From IMG/VR virus record IMGVR_UViG_3300025120_007633, positions 1 to 33,252 of that record: 33,252 bases of DNA; one strand, 5' to 3'. Under the pieces are notes generated by a model that saw nothing but the letters and a program-made list of their open reading frames with translations, made no database searches and was not told where the DNA came from. A program made the position numbers and the translations under genes. The stretch comes from a virus. Positions 8,014 to 15,467 of this stretch are shown one piece after another (positions within the stretch are counted from its first letter, which is position 1; the number at the start of each line of letters is the position of its first letter).

Positions 8014-8262
8014 TTATTTGTCTCTTCGAACATATGTGACCAATTGGTCAAATGCCTGTTGCATACGGTTAAATTTACCCTGCAGATCAGCAATCTTTTC
8101 ATCTTGACTAGCTACTAGATTGTGTAATTTACCAAATGCTTCTGTAGTTTCACGTAGTTTCTTATCTTGACTAAGTAGGTTTGGGCGTGGTGGAGCATTT
8201 GGATCCACAGCCCGTTTCTTTTTTACTTTCATTGTTTTAAACATTTTTGTGTTAAACGCCAT
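8014..8262 (-). CDS. Small coiled-coil protein
   Basis: 82 residues. A basic N-terminus (MKVKKKRA) and proline-rich PNAPPRP linker precede a long amphipathic helix (about 38-78) likely to form a coiled coil. No catalytic motif. GGGG lies about 10 nt before the ATG. The start overlaps the end of the upstream gene by 11 nt. It is the last gene of the unit that begins at 11623. Probably a structural adaptor or DNA-associated small protein; function unknown. Confidence 0.65.
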   Translation of the reverse strand: MAFNTKMFKTMKVKKKRAVDPNAPPRPNLLSQDKKLRETTEAFGKLHNLVASQDEKIADLQGKFNRMQQAFDQLVTYVRRDK

Positions 8263-8503
8263 CTTTATAATCCCCCGAGAGCTTATATATAATTATCGTT
8301 TCTTCGACCGCTTTTTCTAGTGCTACAGAGCTTTTCCTGTCTTTGTATATTTGAGCCCACTCTTGCTCTTTCTCTAACGCCTCAATAATACTTGTTCCGC
8401 CAATTTCTATCCTAGTATCAGCAGGTTGGCCTTGTTCGCGAGCATATACTACTCCGTCTACTCTTTCGTATACATATGTAGCACCTGGTTTTAATCTTCC
8501 CAT
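8252..8503 (-). CDS. Small conserved phage protein (MGRLKPG family)
   Basis: 83 residues starting MGRLKPGATYVYERVDGVVY, a beta-hairpin-like N-terminus followed by a helix (57-75). The MGRL-P-GxxYxYE start is one I associate with a short protein common in marine T4-like phages near uvsW, but its function is not known to me. It starts one base after the upstream stop (TAAAATG) and overlaps the next gene by 11 nt. Confidence 0.7.
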   Translation of the reverse strand: MGRLKPGATYVYERVDGVVYAREQGQPADTRIEIGGTSIIEALEKEQEWAQIYKDRKSSVALEKAVEETIIIYKLSGDYKDGV

Positions 8504-8504
8504 T

Positions 8505-9005
8505 TTACCAAATCTTGCTGTAATCTACTACTTCACTTTGTCTACTTATATCTTTAACAAAAAATGCACACAGCGGTTCCGACCCACCAGTTATCGGTAC
8601 TGAAAGCATCTGTCCTGGTTTAAGTTTAGGAAAATACCACTTAACATCTTGGTATATGTCTACTATCTCAACTGGCATAAATTCTGGTTTAAAACTACTT
8701 AACGGATTAAACGTGTATACTGAAAAGCCTCTATCATTGATACTAGTTAGTGGTATAACTTCTAGGTCACCAAAGTCAGGCTCACCTATAAGTATCTGCC
8801 AATCCACAGGCATTTTAACCAGATTCTCACCAATACGTAGCACTAGTGCAGGACTATTAAATGATTCTAAAAATATTAAAGGAATAAAATAGTAATCTGG
8901 ATTTTTTGGATCACTGTTATCTAGAATGTTAAATCTTAGATCATCTACTTCATCTGGGATTTCATTCATTTCAAATGCTTGATTGTCTAACGTTAAAATA
9001 TAAAT
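8505..9005 (-). CDS. Conserved T4-like phage protein, probable ATT start
   Basis: About 166 residues, with conserved-looking blocks PDYYFIPLIFLESFNSPALV, DVKWYFPKLKPGQ and ISRQSEVVDYSK. It is a small beta-rich protein I associate with the gene next to uvsW in marine T4-like phages; no role is known. The first ATG is at 8967-8969 with no ribosome binding site. A consensus TAAGGAG lies 36 nt further up, directly behind uvsW, and at 8 nt from it is an in-frame ATT (9003-9005). This would add 12 residues (M-YILTLDNQAFE). I prefer this start; if wrong, the gene is 8505-8969. Confidence 0.7.
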   Translation of the reverse strand: MYILTLDNQAFEMNEIPDEVDDLRFNILDNSDPKNPDYYFIPLIFLESFNSPALVLRIGENLVKMPVDWQILIGEPDFGDLEVIPLTSINDRGFSVYTFNPLSSFKPEFMPVEIVDIYQDVKWYFPKLKPGQMLSVPITGGSEPLCAFFVKDISRQSEVVDYSKIW

Positions 9006-9024
9006 GTTGAGCTCTCCTTAGTTA

Positions 9025-10485
9025 CTATTTTTGCCATTGTATCTTCTGTACTTCAAATGGATAATTTGCATCCTTATAAAATGCCTTACGTTTTGTTAAA
9101 TGACGTTTTGCAAATTTACAGGTTGATGTTATATCCCATATCTGTACAAAGTCTTTATCTTCTGCTTTTCTAATTCCACGACCTATACTTTGTATGACTC
9201 TAACAAAGCTCTTACCAGGTTCAACAAGAACAAGATTGAAAATACGAGGGATATTAATACCCACAGCGGCAACACCATAAGTGGCAATAATAACTTTACC
9301 GTCCATTGTTGCAATTTCGTCATATTCATCTTTCCTATCATCAGCTTTAGTTCCTCCTGAAACAAATACTGCATCTTTAACTTTCTCTGCTAGATATTTA
9401 CCAGGTACTATTCTATCTACTAGCACTAACGTATTTCCTGCTTCACGTATCGATTCAATTAGCTCTGCCATATAATCTAAACGAGATTCAGTTGATAATA
9501 GATATTTTAGTTCACTCTGATAATCTTTGTATTCTACACTATCTTGTAATTGTAACACATTCACGTGGCAGTTTGCAAGAACTCCTTGATCTTGTAATTC
9601 CTTTGCACTTAGTCTGCCTATTACATTTCCAATACTGCATTTTAAACTCATAAATTCAAAGTCTTCTTTAGGTATTGTTCCTGTTAGTCCCCAACGGATA
9701 GGTATATGTGCCATTACTCCTGTTAGCAGAGTTTTAAGTGCATCAGCTTTTGCCATATGTACTTCGTCTACCATAACACAAACAACGTCTTCTAGGAATT
9801 CACTAATTGTAACATCTACTTCATAGTTGCGTGATCCTTTAAGCAAGATGTTTAGACTTTGCCAAGTACAAATTGTATGTGTCTTACCAAACTCCTTACG
9901 ATCACCAAAGTAAACTCCTACATCTAATCCCATATTAATGTAGTCTGCTTCGGTCTGTGTTACAAGTGATTTGTTAGGTACTATGACTATCGTACGACCG
10001 TGCGGCTCGCAACAGTGACTTAATACAGCAGTTATAAGTGTCTTTCCTGCACCAGTTGCTACTTCTTGTAAGCATTGTGGATTCTCAAGAAACTTGTTTA
10101 TAATATCAACTTGATAGTCACGCAACATAATTGGTTCACCTGCTATTGGATGTGTTTCTGGCCAATTAATTGTTGCAAAGCTGTCTTGAGTTACTTGGGT
10201 AAACTCAAAGTTAGTTTGATACTCCCTAAAGTCTTCGAGCTCAACGTGATATCCTTGTTTATCTAAGTAGGGTAATATTTCAGGCAATAAATTAGTAAAG
10301 GTACTTCCGCCCATTTGAAAGAATCCTACTTTACCATCCCATCGACCTAGTCTAACTGCTGGAAGATATCTTGCACCTGGTATCTCGAACTTGAACATAT
10401 TAGTTAGTTCTTTACGTTCTAGAATGTCAAGTCCTTCTATTTTTACATTGACTTCATCTTTAATTAATAATCTAGCTGTTGCCAT
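9025..10485 (-). CDS. uvsW: UvsW-type DNA/RNA helicase (SF2)
   Basis: ATP-dependent helicase and branch-migration enzyme that in T4 resolves R-loops and stalled forks and drives the switch to recombination-dependent replication. 486 residues, near the T4 length of about 500. An N-terminal DNA-binding-like region (1-95) is followed by motif Ia/I EVATGAGKT (141-149), DEVH box (240-243), motif III GLTGT (266-270) and motif VI IQSIGRGIRK near 440. The ATG lies 14 nt inside the end of the upstream gene, so the two are coupled. All core residues are present. Confidence 0.95.
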   Translation of the reverse strand: MATARLLIKDEVNVKIEGLDILERKELTNMFKFEIPGARYLPAVRLGRWDGKVGFFQMGGSTFTNLLPEILPYLDKQGYHVELEDFREYQTNFEFTQVTQDSFATINWPETHPIAGEPIMLRDYQVDIINKFLENPQCLQEVATGAGKTLITAVLSHCCEPHGRTIVIVPNKSLVTQTEADYINMGLDVGVYFGDRKEFGKTHTICTWQSLNILLKGSRNYEVDVTISEFLEDVVCVMVDEVHMAKADALKTLLTGVMAHIPIRWGLTGTIPKEDFEFMSLKCSIGNVIGRLSAKELQDQGVLANCHVNVLQLQDSVEYKDYQSELKYLLSTESRLDYMAELIESIREAGNTLVLVDRIVPGKYLAEKVKDAVFVSGGTKADDRKDEYDEIATMDGKVIIATYGVAAVGINIPRIFNLVLVEPGKSFVRVIQSIGRGIRKAEDKDFVQIWDITSTCKFAKRHLTKRKAFYKDANYPFEVQKIQWQK

Positions 10486-11623
10486 ATTTGTCCGTTAGTA
10501 GTGATGTAGTACCATAATAAATTATTTTTTCCGCCCGCAGACTCCAATCTTTTTTACGAGCACCAAACATCATTTCGAATGTTGTTATCATTAATGGTAC
10601 TGGAAAATTCCAAGTCTCGGGGATCTTCTGTGCGTATATTAGTTTAACATCATATGGGTTATAATCGCAAGTCTTTGTCTTGCCATTCCTGTCAAATCTT
10701 ACTATATCTTTTTCATCGAACGGTGATAGGTCTATTTCAAATAGTGTAGGATTATATATGCAAATAGGATATCGATTAGTTATCTCAGCATAGTCCCATA
10801 TCATCTGCAGGTTAGTAGGACTTGGATCTATATGTATGCGATAGTGTTGCCCTATTGCCAATAGTGCTTGTGGATATCTCTGTAAGCATTCACGTGATAC
10901 TTCTTCACTTAGTGTGTATCCACACAGTCCGCTATAATCAACCAGATTAATTAAATTATCTTTTGTCATTCCACCTTTACTATCTAAGAATTCTATCAAG
11001 CTAGGAGGACCATTTGTAATTTGGTAAGATTGATCTTGTTGAACCAGTTTAATTTCATATGGTATCTTTTTACATTCAAGTATGGTATTTAGTACTTGGG
11101 TAATTGCTGGATCTATAATAAAGGTTTCTTTCCCTTTAGATCGAGCCCACTCTACTGCCCATTCAATATTTGGCTCAGTTAAAGCAAGACGCCATTGTTT
11201 ACTATCACGTTCGAAGTATACCCTTCCTTTAGATCTATCGCGATACATCTGTACTTCATCAATCAGTTTATTGTCATATGGAAATTTAATTACAATCTGT
11301 TTGCCATCTAGAAAGACCTCTCTGGCTCGATCGACATACCGAGGCTTCATTCTCCAAATTGGTTTTAACACTGGATCGATATCTATACCATTCTTAGCGA
11401 ACTGCCTACGATACTTAACAATTAACTTTAATGTTAGTACACTTTGTTTGTCTGTTAATGCAGTTCCAAACATTGTACTGTTAGCCATACTGTCAACTAT
11501 CCTAACGTCATATCTGGCTAGTCTAATACGATCCATATCTGGAGCAGTAATTAAGTTAGCTGGCCCATTATTGTAACCTGCTAGATATTCTAAATAGTCT
11601 TCGACGTGTGGGAAAGTTGTCAT
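10472..11623 (-). CDS. uvsW-partner protein, unknown function
   Basis: 383 residues with no Walker motifs. The segment about 110-165 (IVIKFPYDNKLIDEVQM, then RVYFERDSKQWRLAL) resembles the HARP-type DNA-annealing domain found with SNF2 helicases, in which a pocket of basic and aromatic residues recognises branched DNA. The match is by eye and tentative. The gene overlaps uvsW by 14 nt, so a helicase accessory role is a reasonable inference. A sigma70-type promoter (11630-11657) puts the predicted start site exactly at the A of the ATG, giving a truly leaderless message. Confidence 0.75.
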   Translation of the reverse strand: MTTFPHVEDYLEYLAGYNNGPANLITAPDMDRIRLARYDVRIVDSMANSTMFGTALTDKQSVLTLKLIVKYRRQFAKNGIDIDPVLKPIWRMKPRYVDRAREVFLDGKQIVIKFPYDNKLIDEVQMYRDRSKGRVYFERDSKQWRLALTEPNIEWAVEWARSKGKETFIIDPAITQVLNTILECKKIPYEIKLVQQDQSYQITNGPPSLIEFLDSKGGMTKDNLINLVDYSGLCGYTLSEEVSRECLQRYPQALLAIGQHYRIHIDPSPTNLQMIWDYAEITNRYPICIYNPTLFEIDLSPFDEKDIVRFDRNGKTKTCDYNPYDVKLIYAQKIPETWNFPVPLMITTFEMMFGARKKDWSLRAEKIIYYGTTSLLTDKYGNS

Positions 11624-11629
11624 ATTACT

Positions 11630-11657
11630 ATTATAACATCAGGCTCAACTATGTCAA
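11630..11657 (-). promoter_or_regulatory. Sigma70-type promoter for the uvsW operon
   Basis: Minus strand: TTGACA, 16-bp spacer, TATAAT, then 6 nt to the ATG at 11623. Predicted leader length is zero. Confidence 0.72.
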
Positions 11658-11671
11658 GTAGAAAAGGTGAA

Positions 11672-11694
11672 CCCCTAACATATTATGCTAGGGG
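11672..11694 (-). terminator. Strong hairpin after the AAA ATPase gene
   Basis: On the minus strand CCCCTAGCAT pairs with ATGTTAGGGG over 10 bp around a 3-nt loop. One pair is G-U in minus-strand RNA but A-C in plus-strand RNA, so the structure was probably selected in minus-strand RNA. Only a weak T-rich tail (CCTTTTC) follows, so it may be an imperfect intrinsic terminator or an mRNA 3'-end protector. Confidence 0.6.
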
Positions 11695-11701
11695 CTCGTT
11701 C

Positions 11702-11740
11702 CTACCGCACTAGGAGCTAGACAAATAGGAAGTGCGGTAG
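11702..11740 (-). terminator. Second hairpin, 10-bp perfect stem
   Basis: CTACCGCACT (11702-11711) and AGTGCGGTAG (11731-11740) form a perfect inverted repeat around a 19-nt loop. It sits between the AAA ATPase stop (11764) and the hairpin at 11672-11694, giving a two-hairpin 3' region. No U-run follows. It could be a terminator, an RNase barrier or part of a small RNA. Confidence 0.5.
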
Positions 11741-11763
11741 TAAACTAACTGTTTGAGTTCCTA

Positions 11764-12771
11764 TTAAACTCGTTTCATACAAGTTGACTCAGCCATTGCT
11801 TTCCATTTAAGTGGAAAACTTTTACGTAGCTGTGCAATTTTAATTGCCATACGCAACGACATTTCACGTAACTTGTTTTTTGTTTGATTCATAAATTCAA
11901 CAATTTCATCTTGTTGTATTTGATTAAAGTTAAAGTCAGCAAATAGTTCGCCTGTTGCGGCAATCTGTTTAATACGTAGTAACTTATCACGCATTGTATC
12001 TAGTGTAAGATCTAAGTAATGACATCTTGACTGGATAGCATCTAAGTGATCACGTGTCTTTTGACTTTTCATTTGATCAAACTTCAAGTTAGTAATAAAG
12101 ATCACTCCGCCTTTAAAATCAAATTGATCTGGAATACCTTCACTACGTAAACTGTGACTATCTGATAACCATGAAATAACTCTCTTCTTGCTTGAGTCAA
12201 GTGCACCTTTTAAAAGATTTAAACAAACATCATCTAGTAAAATACTATCACAATCATCAAACACTACAACTGAGTTTGAATCTGAGTATTTGTAAAGTGC
12301 TTTATACATACCTAAAGCTGAAGCAGTACCTTTAATCATTTCTGACTTTATTCTACGTCCTGACATCTGATCAAATAGGTTACCTTTTTCAAGCTGTCTT
12401 TCAATACCATATGACTTACCTACTCCCGGAGGGCCTGCTACAATCATAGCACGTATATCTCCATTTAATACTGCTTTGGTCATATCATCTAGTATTTCAA
12501 AACGTTCAGCAATACGTTCTACAATTTCTGCGTCTGTTTCTGCATCAACTGCTGTTTGTGGTGTTTGATATTCTGCTTCGTCGACTAGTTCGTAGTCTGT
12601 TGGTAATTTAACTGATACTCTAATTTTATCTTTTCCAAACAAGCCAGTGCCATCTACAGTAACAAAGCCACCGTTCGATCCTAATTGATATTGTTTGATT
12701 AAAGGAAAAACTTGATCAGTAACTGGCTGGTTGCGATAGCTACCGTTTTTAATCCTAATAAATCCGTTCAT
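11764..12771 (-). CDS. AAA-family ATPase
   Basis: 335 residues. Residues 1-75 are a small beta-rich domain, followed by an AAA core with Walker A GPPGVGKS (113-120), Walker B VVVFDDCDS (168-176) and a sensor-like FITNLKF. It resembles single-subunit AAA ATPases of marine T4-like phages that probably remodel a nucleoprotein or protein target; the target is unknown. A conventional AAGGAG precedes the ATG. The promoter at 12839-12867 is one of a pair of near-identical promoter cassettes. Two strong hairpins follow the gene, so it is probably a single-gene transcript. Confidence 0.85.
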   Translation of the reverse strand: MNGFIRIKNGSYRNQPVTDQVFPLIKQYQLGSNGGFVTVDGTGLFGKDKIRVSVKLPTDYELVDEAEYQTPQTAVDAETDAEIVERIAERFEILDDMTKAVLNGDIRAMIVAGPPGVGKSYGIERQLEKGNLFDQMSGRRIKSEMIKGTASALGMYKALYKYSDSNSVVVFDDCDSILLDDVCLNLLKGALDSSKKRVISWLSDSHSLRSEGIPDQFDFKGGVIFITNLKFDQMKSQKTRDHLDAIQSRCHYLDLTLDTMRDKLLRIKQIAATGELFADFNFNQIQQDEIVEFMNQTKNKLREMSLRMAIKIAQLRKSFPLKWKAMAESTCMKRV

Positions 12772-12811
12772 TGTCTAGGCTCCTTATAATTATGTTGCTC
12801 AACTAAGAATG

Positions 12812-12869
12812 TTTGTCCATTTCCTAATTGTTATAATAATTATAGCACCGAATTACCAAAAAGTCAACC
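12812..12869 (-). repeat. 58-bp promoter cassette, copy A
   Basis: Identical at 57 of 58 positions, by direct reading, to 15368-15425. It carries a full promoter plus the first bases of the leader. Neighbouring genes are unrelated, so the cassette was copied as a regulatory unit. Confidence 0.85.
12839..12867 (-). promoter_or_regulatory. Sigma70-type promoter for the AAA ATPase
   Basis: Minus strand: TTGACT, 17-bp spacer, TATAAT, in copy A of the duplicated cassette. It is followed by a leader of about 60 nt and an AAGGAG ribosome binding site. Confidence 0.78.
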
Positions 12870-12880
12870 TCTAATTACAA

Positions 12881-13270
12881 TTATTTGGCAACTTCTCCTA
12901 GAAGATAAGTCATAAAATGTGTAAACATAACATTGTTTTTTATTTTAAAGGTATACGTACCAGGTTCGTCCATATAACCGTATGTAAGTTTTTTCTTACC
13001 TTTATTGGTTATGTATGATCCGAATCTATCTATAGCCATTGTAAGTTCAAGATCATTGACAGCTATCTTTTCGATAACTAATGCTTGCCCTTGTTCACAT
13101 TCATCAACAGTAACTTCGAATGAAAAATTAGTAGTGTTAAAATTAGCCTCCACAATAAGTTGTTCATCAGAATCAGTCTGAATGCTCTCAGCAGGTTTAA
13201 TACTATACTTAAACTTATCCGTCCTGTGGATAAACTTGATGTATATTAATAATTTTTGTTTTTGTATCAT
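12881..13270 (-). CDS. Small beta-rich hypothetical protein
   Basis: Up to 129 residues; the C-terminal 100 are beta-strand-like (for example NFNTTNFSFEVTVDE and YMDEPGTYTFKIKNN), suggesting a small beta-sandwich. No family recognised. The open frame begins at ATG 13270, 56 nt inside the radical SAM gene and without a ribosome binding site. The protein-like region begins only around DKFKYSIKP, just after the upstream stop, so the real start may be a non-ATG codon near 13210. It shares the radical SAM gene's transcript. Confidence 0.6.
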   Translation of the reverse strand: MIQKQKLLIYIKFIHRTDKFKYSIKPAESIQTDSDEQLIVEANFNTTNFSFEVTVDECEQGQALVIEKIAVNDLELTMAIDRFGSYITNKGKKKLTYGYMDEPGTYTFKIKNNVMFTHFMTYLLGEVAK

Positions 13271-14786
13271 CGGGTGTTATATGATCTTTACCTTTATATT
13301 TTTCTATGTATACTTTTTCTAATCCATCTATTTCATTTTTCCACTTAGATATAAGTCTTTCGTCGTGCCAAGTAAGTCCTAGATCTAGACTTAACTTAAT
13401 TAATCTTCTCCATCTATCAACTCTTGCAAGGAAATCGTTTTCAGGGTATAGTTCACTTTTCCAAAAATGTACTGTTAATGGATCGTTAAAATTTAAATCG
13501 GTTAGTCCATAGTATGTGGACAAATCCGGATCTGTGTTTATATTGTTTGTTGGTATGTGCATATAAGGAGGAGTAACATTTATCCTTAGCATACCGTCCT
13601 TGCCTAGATGTTTTGATCTTTTAAGCAATTCTAAAGTTTCTTGAAAATCTTGCTCTGTTTCACTCGGATACCCCACAATGAATAACCAACTTTGCACTAT
13701 GTTATTTTTAAATAACTGTGTGGCTGTGTAGTCTATATCGTCATTACTGAATTTCTTACGCATTTCGTTTCGAATCTTCTCACTTCCGCTTTCTACACCA
13801 ATAATCCATCTTTTACTACCAGCTCTTGCGGCTAGTTCAAAATCTTCTATAGGATGATGTTTCTTTTGACGAAAAATAGCGTAACCTTGATATTCTATTT
13901 CGTACGGTATTTCTCGTGCTAATACTTCGTTCATCTTTCTATAGTTTGTAACACTGCCATTTATAAGATTGTCAGTAAAGAAGAAATTCTTTATTCCTGT
14001 TGACCTATAGCTTTTTATTATGTCGCGAGCAACATTAGTACCTTCTCTGAAAATATACTTGGGCCAGAAGTTTGCTACATCGCAGAATGTACATTTACGC
14101 ACACAACCTTTACTGGCAGTTATGCCCATATATCTTAGATTATCACTTACTGAACTAATTGCTGTGTTGTATGTGGCTAAGTCGTAGTCATCCCAATAAG
14201 GTGAAGGAATGTTATCTAAATCTTCTTTAGTTTGTTGTTTGCTGATATAGATACCTGTGGCATCATCTTTTAATGCATCAATCAATGATGTTTCGGCATC
14301 TCCAACAACTATAAGATCAGCTAGCCCAAACTTGTTATACATTTCGTAATGCTTCATATCAGTTAGGCCGTGATGATTTTCTAGTCCTCTACCACCTAGC
14401 ACTATTTTAACTTCGGGCAAATATTTTTTAATGTAGCTCATTACCAATATACTAAAGTCTACTGACTCTGAGGTAAAGATACTTAATCCTATATACTCGG
14501 GATTGTACTTTTGATTAATATCTAATAGATATTGTTTTATAAATTTAAGTATGTTGATGATAACACGTCGTGGCAACTCTATCTTAGTAACGTGTCCTAT
14601 AGCAAATAGATTATGTATATCTCCCCAGTGACCTGAGTCTTTGAAATGATTAAAAAAATCAATATTGAGATCTTTAGCTAACGAGCTGAACCCTGCGTCT
14701 TTAAGACACGCACTCAGCAATACAGGAGCCATTGGTGGTATTGGCTCCATAATAGGACAGCTCATTATAATTATATCTTTTTTCAT
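13215..14786 (-). CDS. B12-binding-type radical SAM protein
   Basis: 523 residues. An N-terminal Rossmann-like region (1-200) has the layout of the cobalamin-binding domain in this class: it starts with PPMAPVLLSACLKDAG and includes KIVLGGRGLENHHG, but lacks a clear DxHxxG. The radical SAM core has the 4Fe-4S motif GCVRKCTFC (C228, C232, C235), then a GGE-like SGSEKIRNEMRK segment. Family members methylate unreactive carbons or rearrange small molecules and peptides; the substrate here is not evident. A promoter at 14797-14825 predicts a leader of about 4 nt. Confidence 0.87.
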   Translation of the reverse strand: MKKDIIIMSCPIMEPIPPMAPVLLSACLKDAGFSSLAKDLNIDFFNHFKDSGHWGDIHNLFAIGHVTKIELPRRVIINILKFIKQYLLDINQKYNPEYIGLSIFTSESVDFSILVMSYIKKYLPEVKIVLGGRGLENHHGLTDMKHYEMYNKFGLADLIVVGDAETSLIDALKDDATGIYISKQQTKEDLDNIPSPYWDDYDLATYNTAISSVSDNLRYMGITASKGCVRKCTFCDVANFWPKYIFREGTNVARDIIKSYRSTGIKNFFFTDNLINGSVTNYRKMNEVLAREIPYEIEYQGYAIFRQKKHHPIEDFELAARAGSKRWIIGVESGSEKIRNEMRKKFSNDDIDYTATQLFKNNIVQSWLFIVGYPSETEQDFQETLELLKRSKHLGKDGMLRINVTPPYMHIPTNNINTDPDLSTYYGLTDLNFNDPLTVHFWKSELYPENDFLARVDRWRRLIKLSLDLGLTWHDERLISKWKNEIDGLEKVYIEKYKGKDHITPDDTKTKIINIHQVYPQDG

Positions 14787-14796
14787 TAACTATAAC

Positions 14797-14825
14797 AGTA
14801 TAACAGATCTCCAACTTGGTGTCAA
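14797..14825 (-). promoter_or_regulatory. Sigma70-type promoter for the radical SAM gene
   Basis: Minus strand: TTGACA, 17-bp spacer, TATACT, then 10 nt to the ATG at 14786. It overlaps the last codons of the upstream gene. No ribosome binding site. Confidence 0.75.
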
Positions 14826-15187
14826 TTAATAACAACCTGTGTGCTTACGTCTGTTTGGTAGGCAGTAGTCTCATTACCTGTAGCTGGAGATACTCTATAG
14901 GCACTCTCTAGCATAAATGCTCGGTAGTCTTCAGAATGACCGTCTTTGATATCACGTAACCACTCGTCCTCTGTTTGCCATTCAGTTGGAAACTCTTTCC
15001 AACCTAATGTGTCCTCACTGAATGCGGCCATTACAAATGCAACTGCATCTTGCTCACGCTCTACACCTTCAACGATGTAGGTCTTGCCATTTTTCCACTT
15101 CCAGTACGCATTACCATTAGCGAACTTACCGTCCTCTGCGTGTGCTCCGTAGTTTTCAATCGCCTGCGTGTGAATTACAAAGTTCAT
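14822..15187 (-). CDS. Small acidic phage protein, unknown function
   Basis: 121 residues with the start MNFVIHTQAIENYGAHAED and several tryptophans in EFPTEWQTEDEWLRDI. I do not recognise a defined family, though this AIENYGAHAEDG start resembles small proteins seen widely in phages. AAGGGG lies upstream of ATG 15187. It follows the 52-residue gene by 17 bp and probably shares its promoter. Its stop is embedded in the promoter of the radical SAM gene. Confidence 0.72.
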   Translation of the reverse strand: MNFVIHTQAIENYGAHAEDGKFANGNAYWKWKNGKTYIVEGVEREQDAVAFVMAAFSEDTLGWKEFPTEWQTEDEWLRDIKDGHSEDYRAFMLESAYRVSPATGNETTAYQTDVSTQVVIN

Positions 15188-15204
15188 ATGATTCCCCTTG
15201 ATTG

Positions 15205-15363
15205 TTATCTAATTTCATTTTCCATTAATGGAGTAGGACCAGTTTGTATTGTTCCATAAGCCCTAGCGATACCAGTTGCATTTAATGGATTATCAGCTTC
15301 GATAACCATTTGTGTAACCCTTTGTGGGTTTGCTAAAATAATTGTAAATTTATATTTGTTCAT
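15205..15363 (-). CDS. 52-residue small protein
   Basis: ATG at 15361-15363, TAA at 15205-15207. The product begins MNKYKFTIILANPQRVTQMV and ends ENEIR, with an amphipathic beta-alpha look. AAGGA lies about 10 nt upstream of the ATG, and copy B of the duplicated promoter cassette lies directly behind it. It fills what would otherwise be a 280-bp gap. Function unknown. Confidence 0.68.
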   Translation of the reverse strand: MNKYKFTIILANPQRVTQMVIEADNPLNATGIARAYGTIQTGPTPLMENEIR

Positions 15364-15367
15364 TTTA

Positions 15368-15425
15368 TTTGTCCTTTTCCTAATTGTTATAATAATTATA
15401 GCACCGAATTACCAAAAAGTCAACC
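15368..15425 (-). repeat. 58-bp promoter cassette, copy B
   Basis: The same cassette as 12812-12869 with a single A/T difference. Directly upstream, a 12-bp AAAAAGTCAACC-type unit is repeated once more, giving two TTGACT boxes (15418-15423 and 15430-15435). Confidence 0.85.
15395..15423 (-). promoter_or_regulatory. Sigma70-type promoter with duplicated -35 box
   Basis: Minus strand: TTGACT, 17-bp spacer, TATAAT. A second TTGACTTTTTGG copy lies 12 bp upstream of the functional -35. It drives the 52- and 121-residue genes. Confidence 0.78.
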
Positions 15426-15467
15426 AAAAAGTCAACTTATTTTAAAAGATATTTCAAGCTAGGAGTA

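Noticed and set aside
11082-11576. 164-codon plus-strand open frame
   Set aside because: It is the antisense shadow of the uvsW-partner gene; hydrophobic low-information composition and no promoter or ribosome binding site.
11690-11740. Resemblance to the glutamine (glnA / downstream-peptide) riboswitch seen in cyanophages (CGTTC and GGAAGT pieces)
   Set aside because: The pieces are on the plus strand, which has no gene downstream, and the conserved core is not complete.
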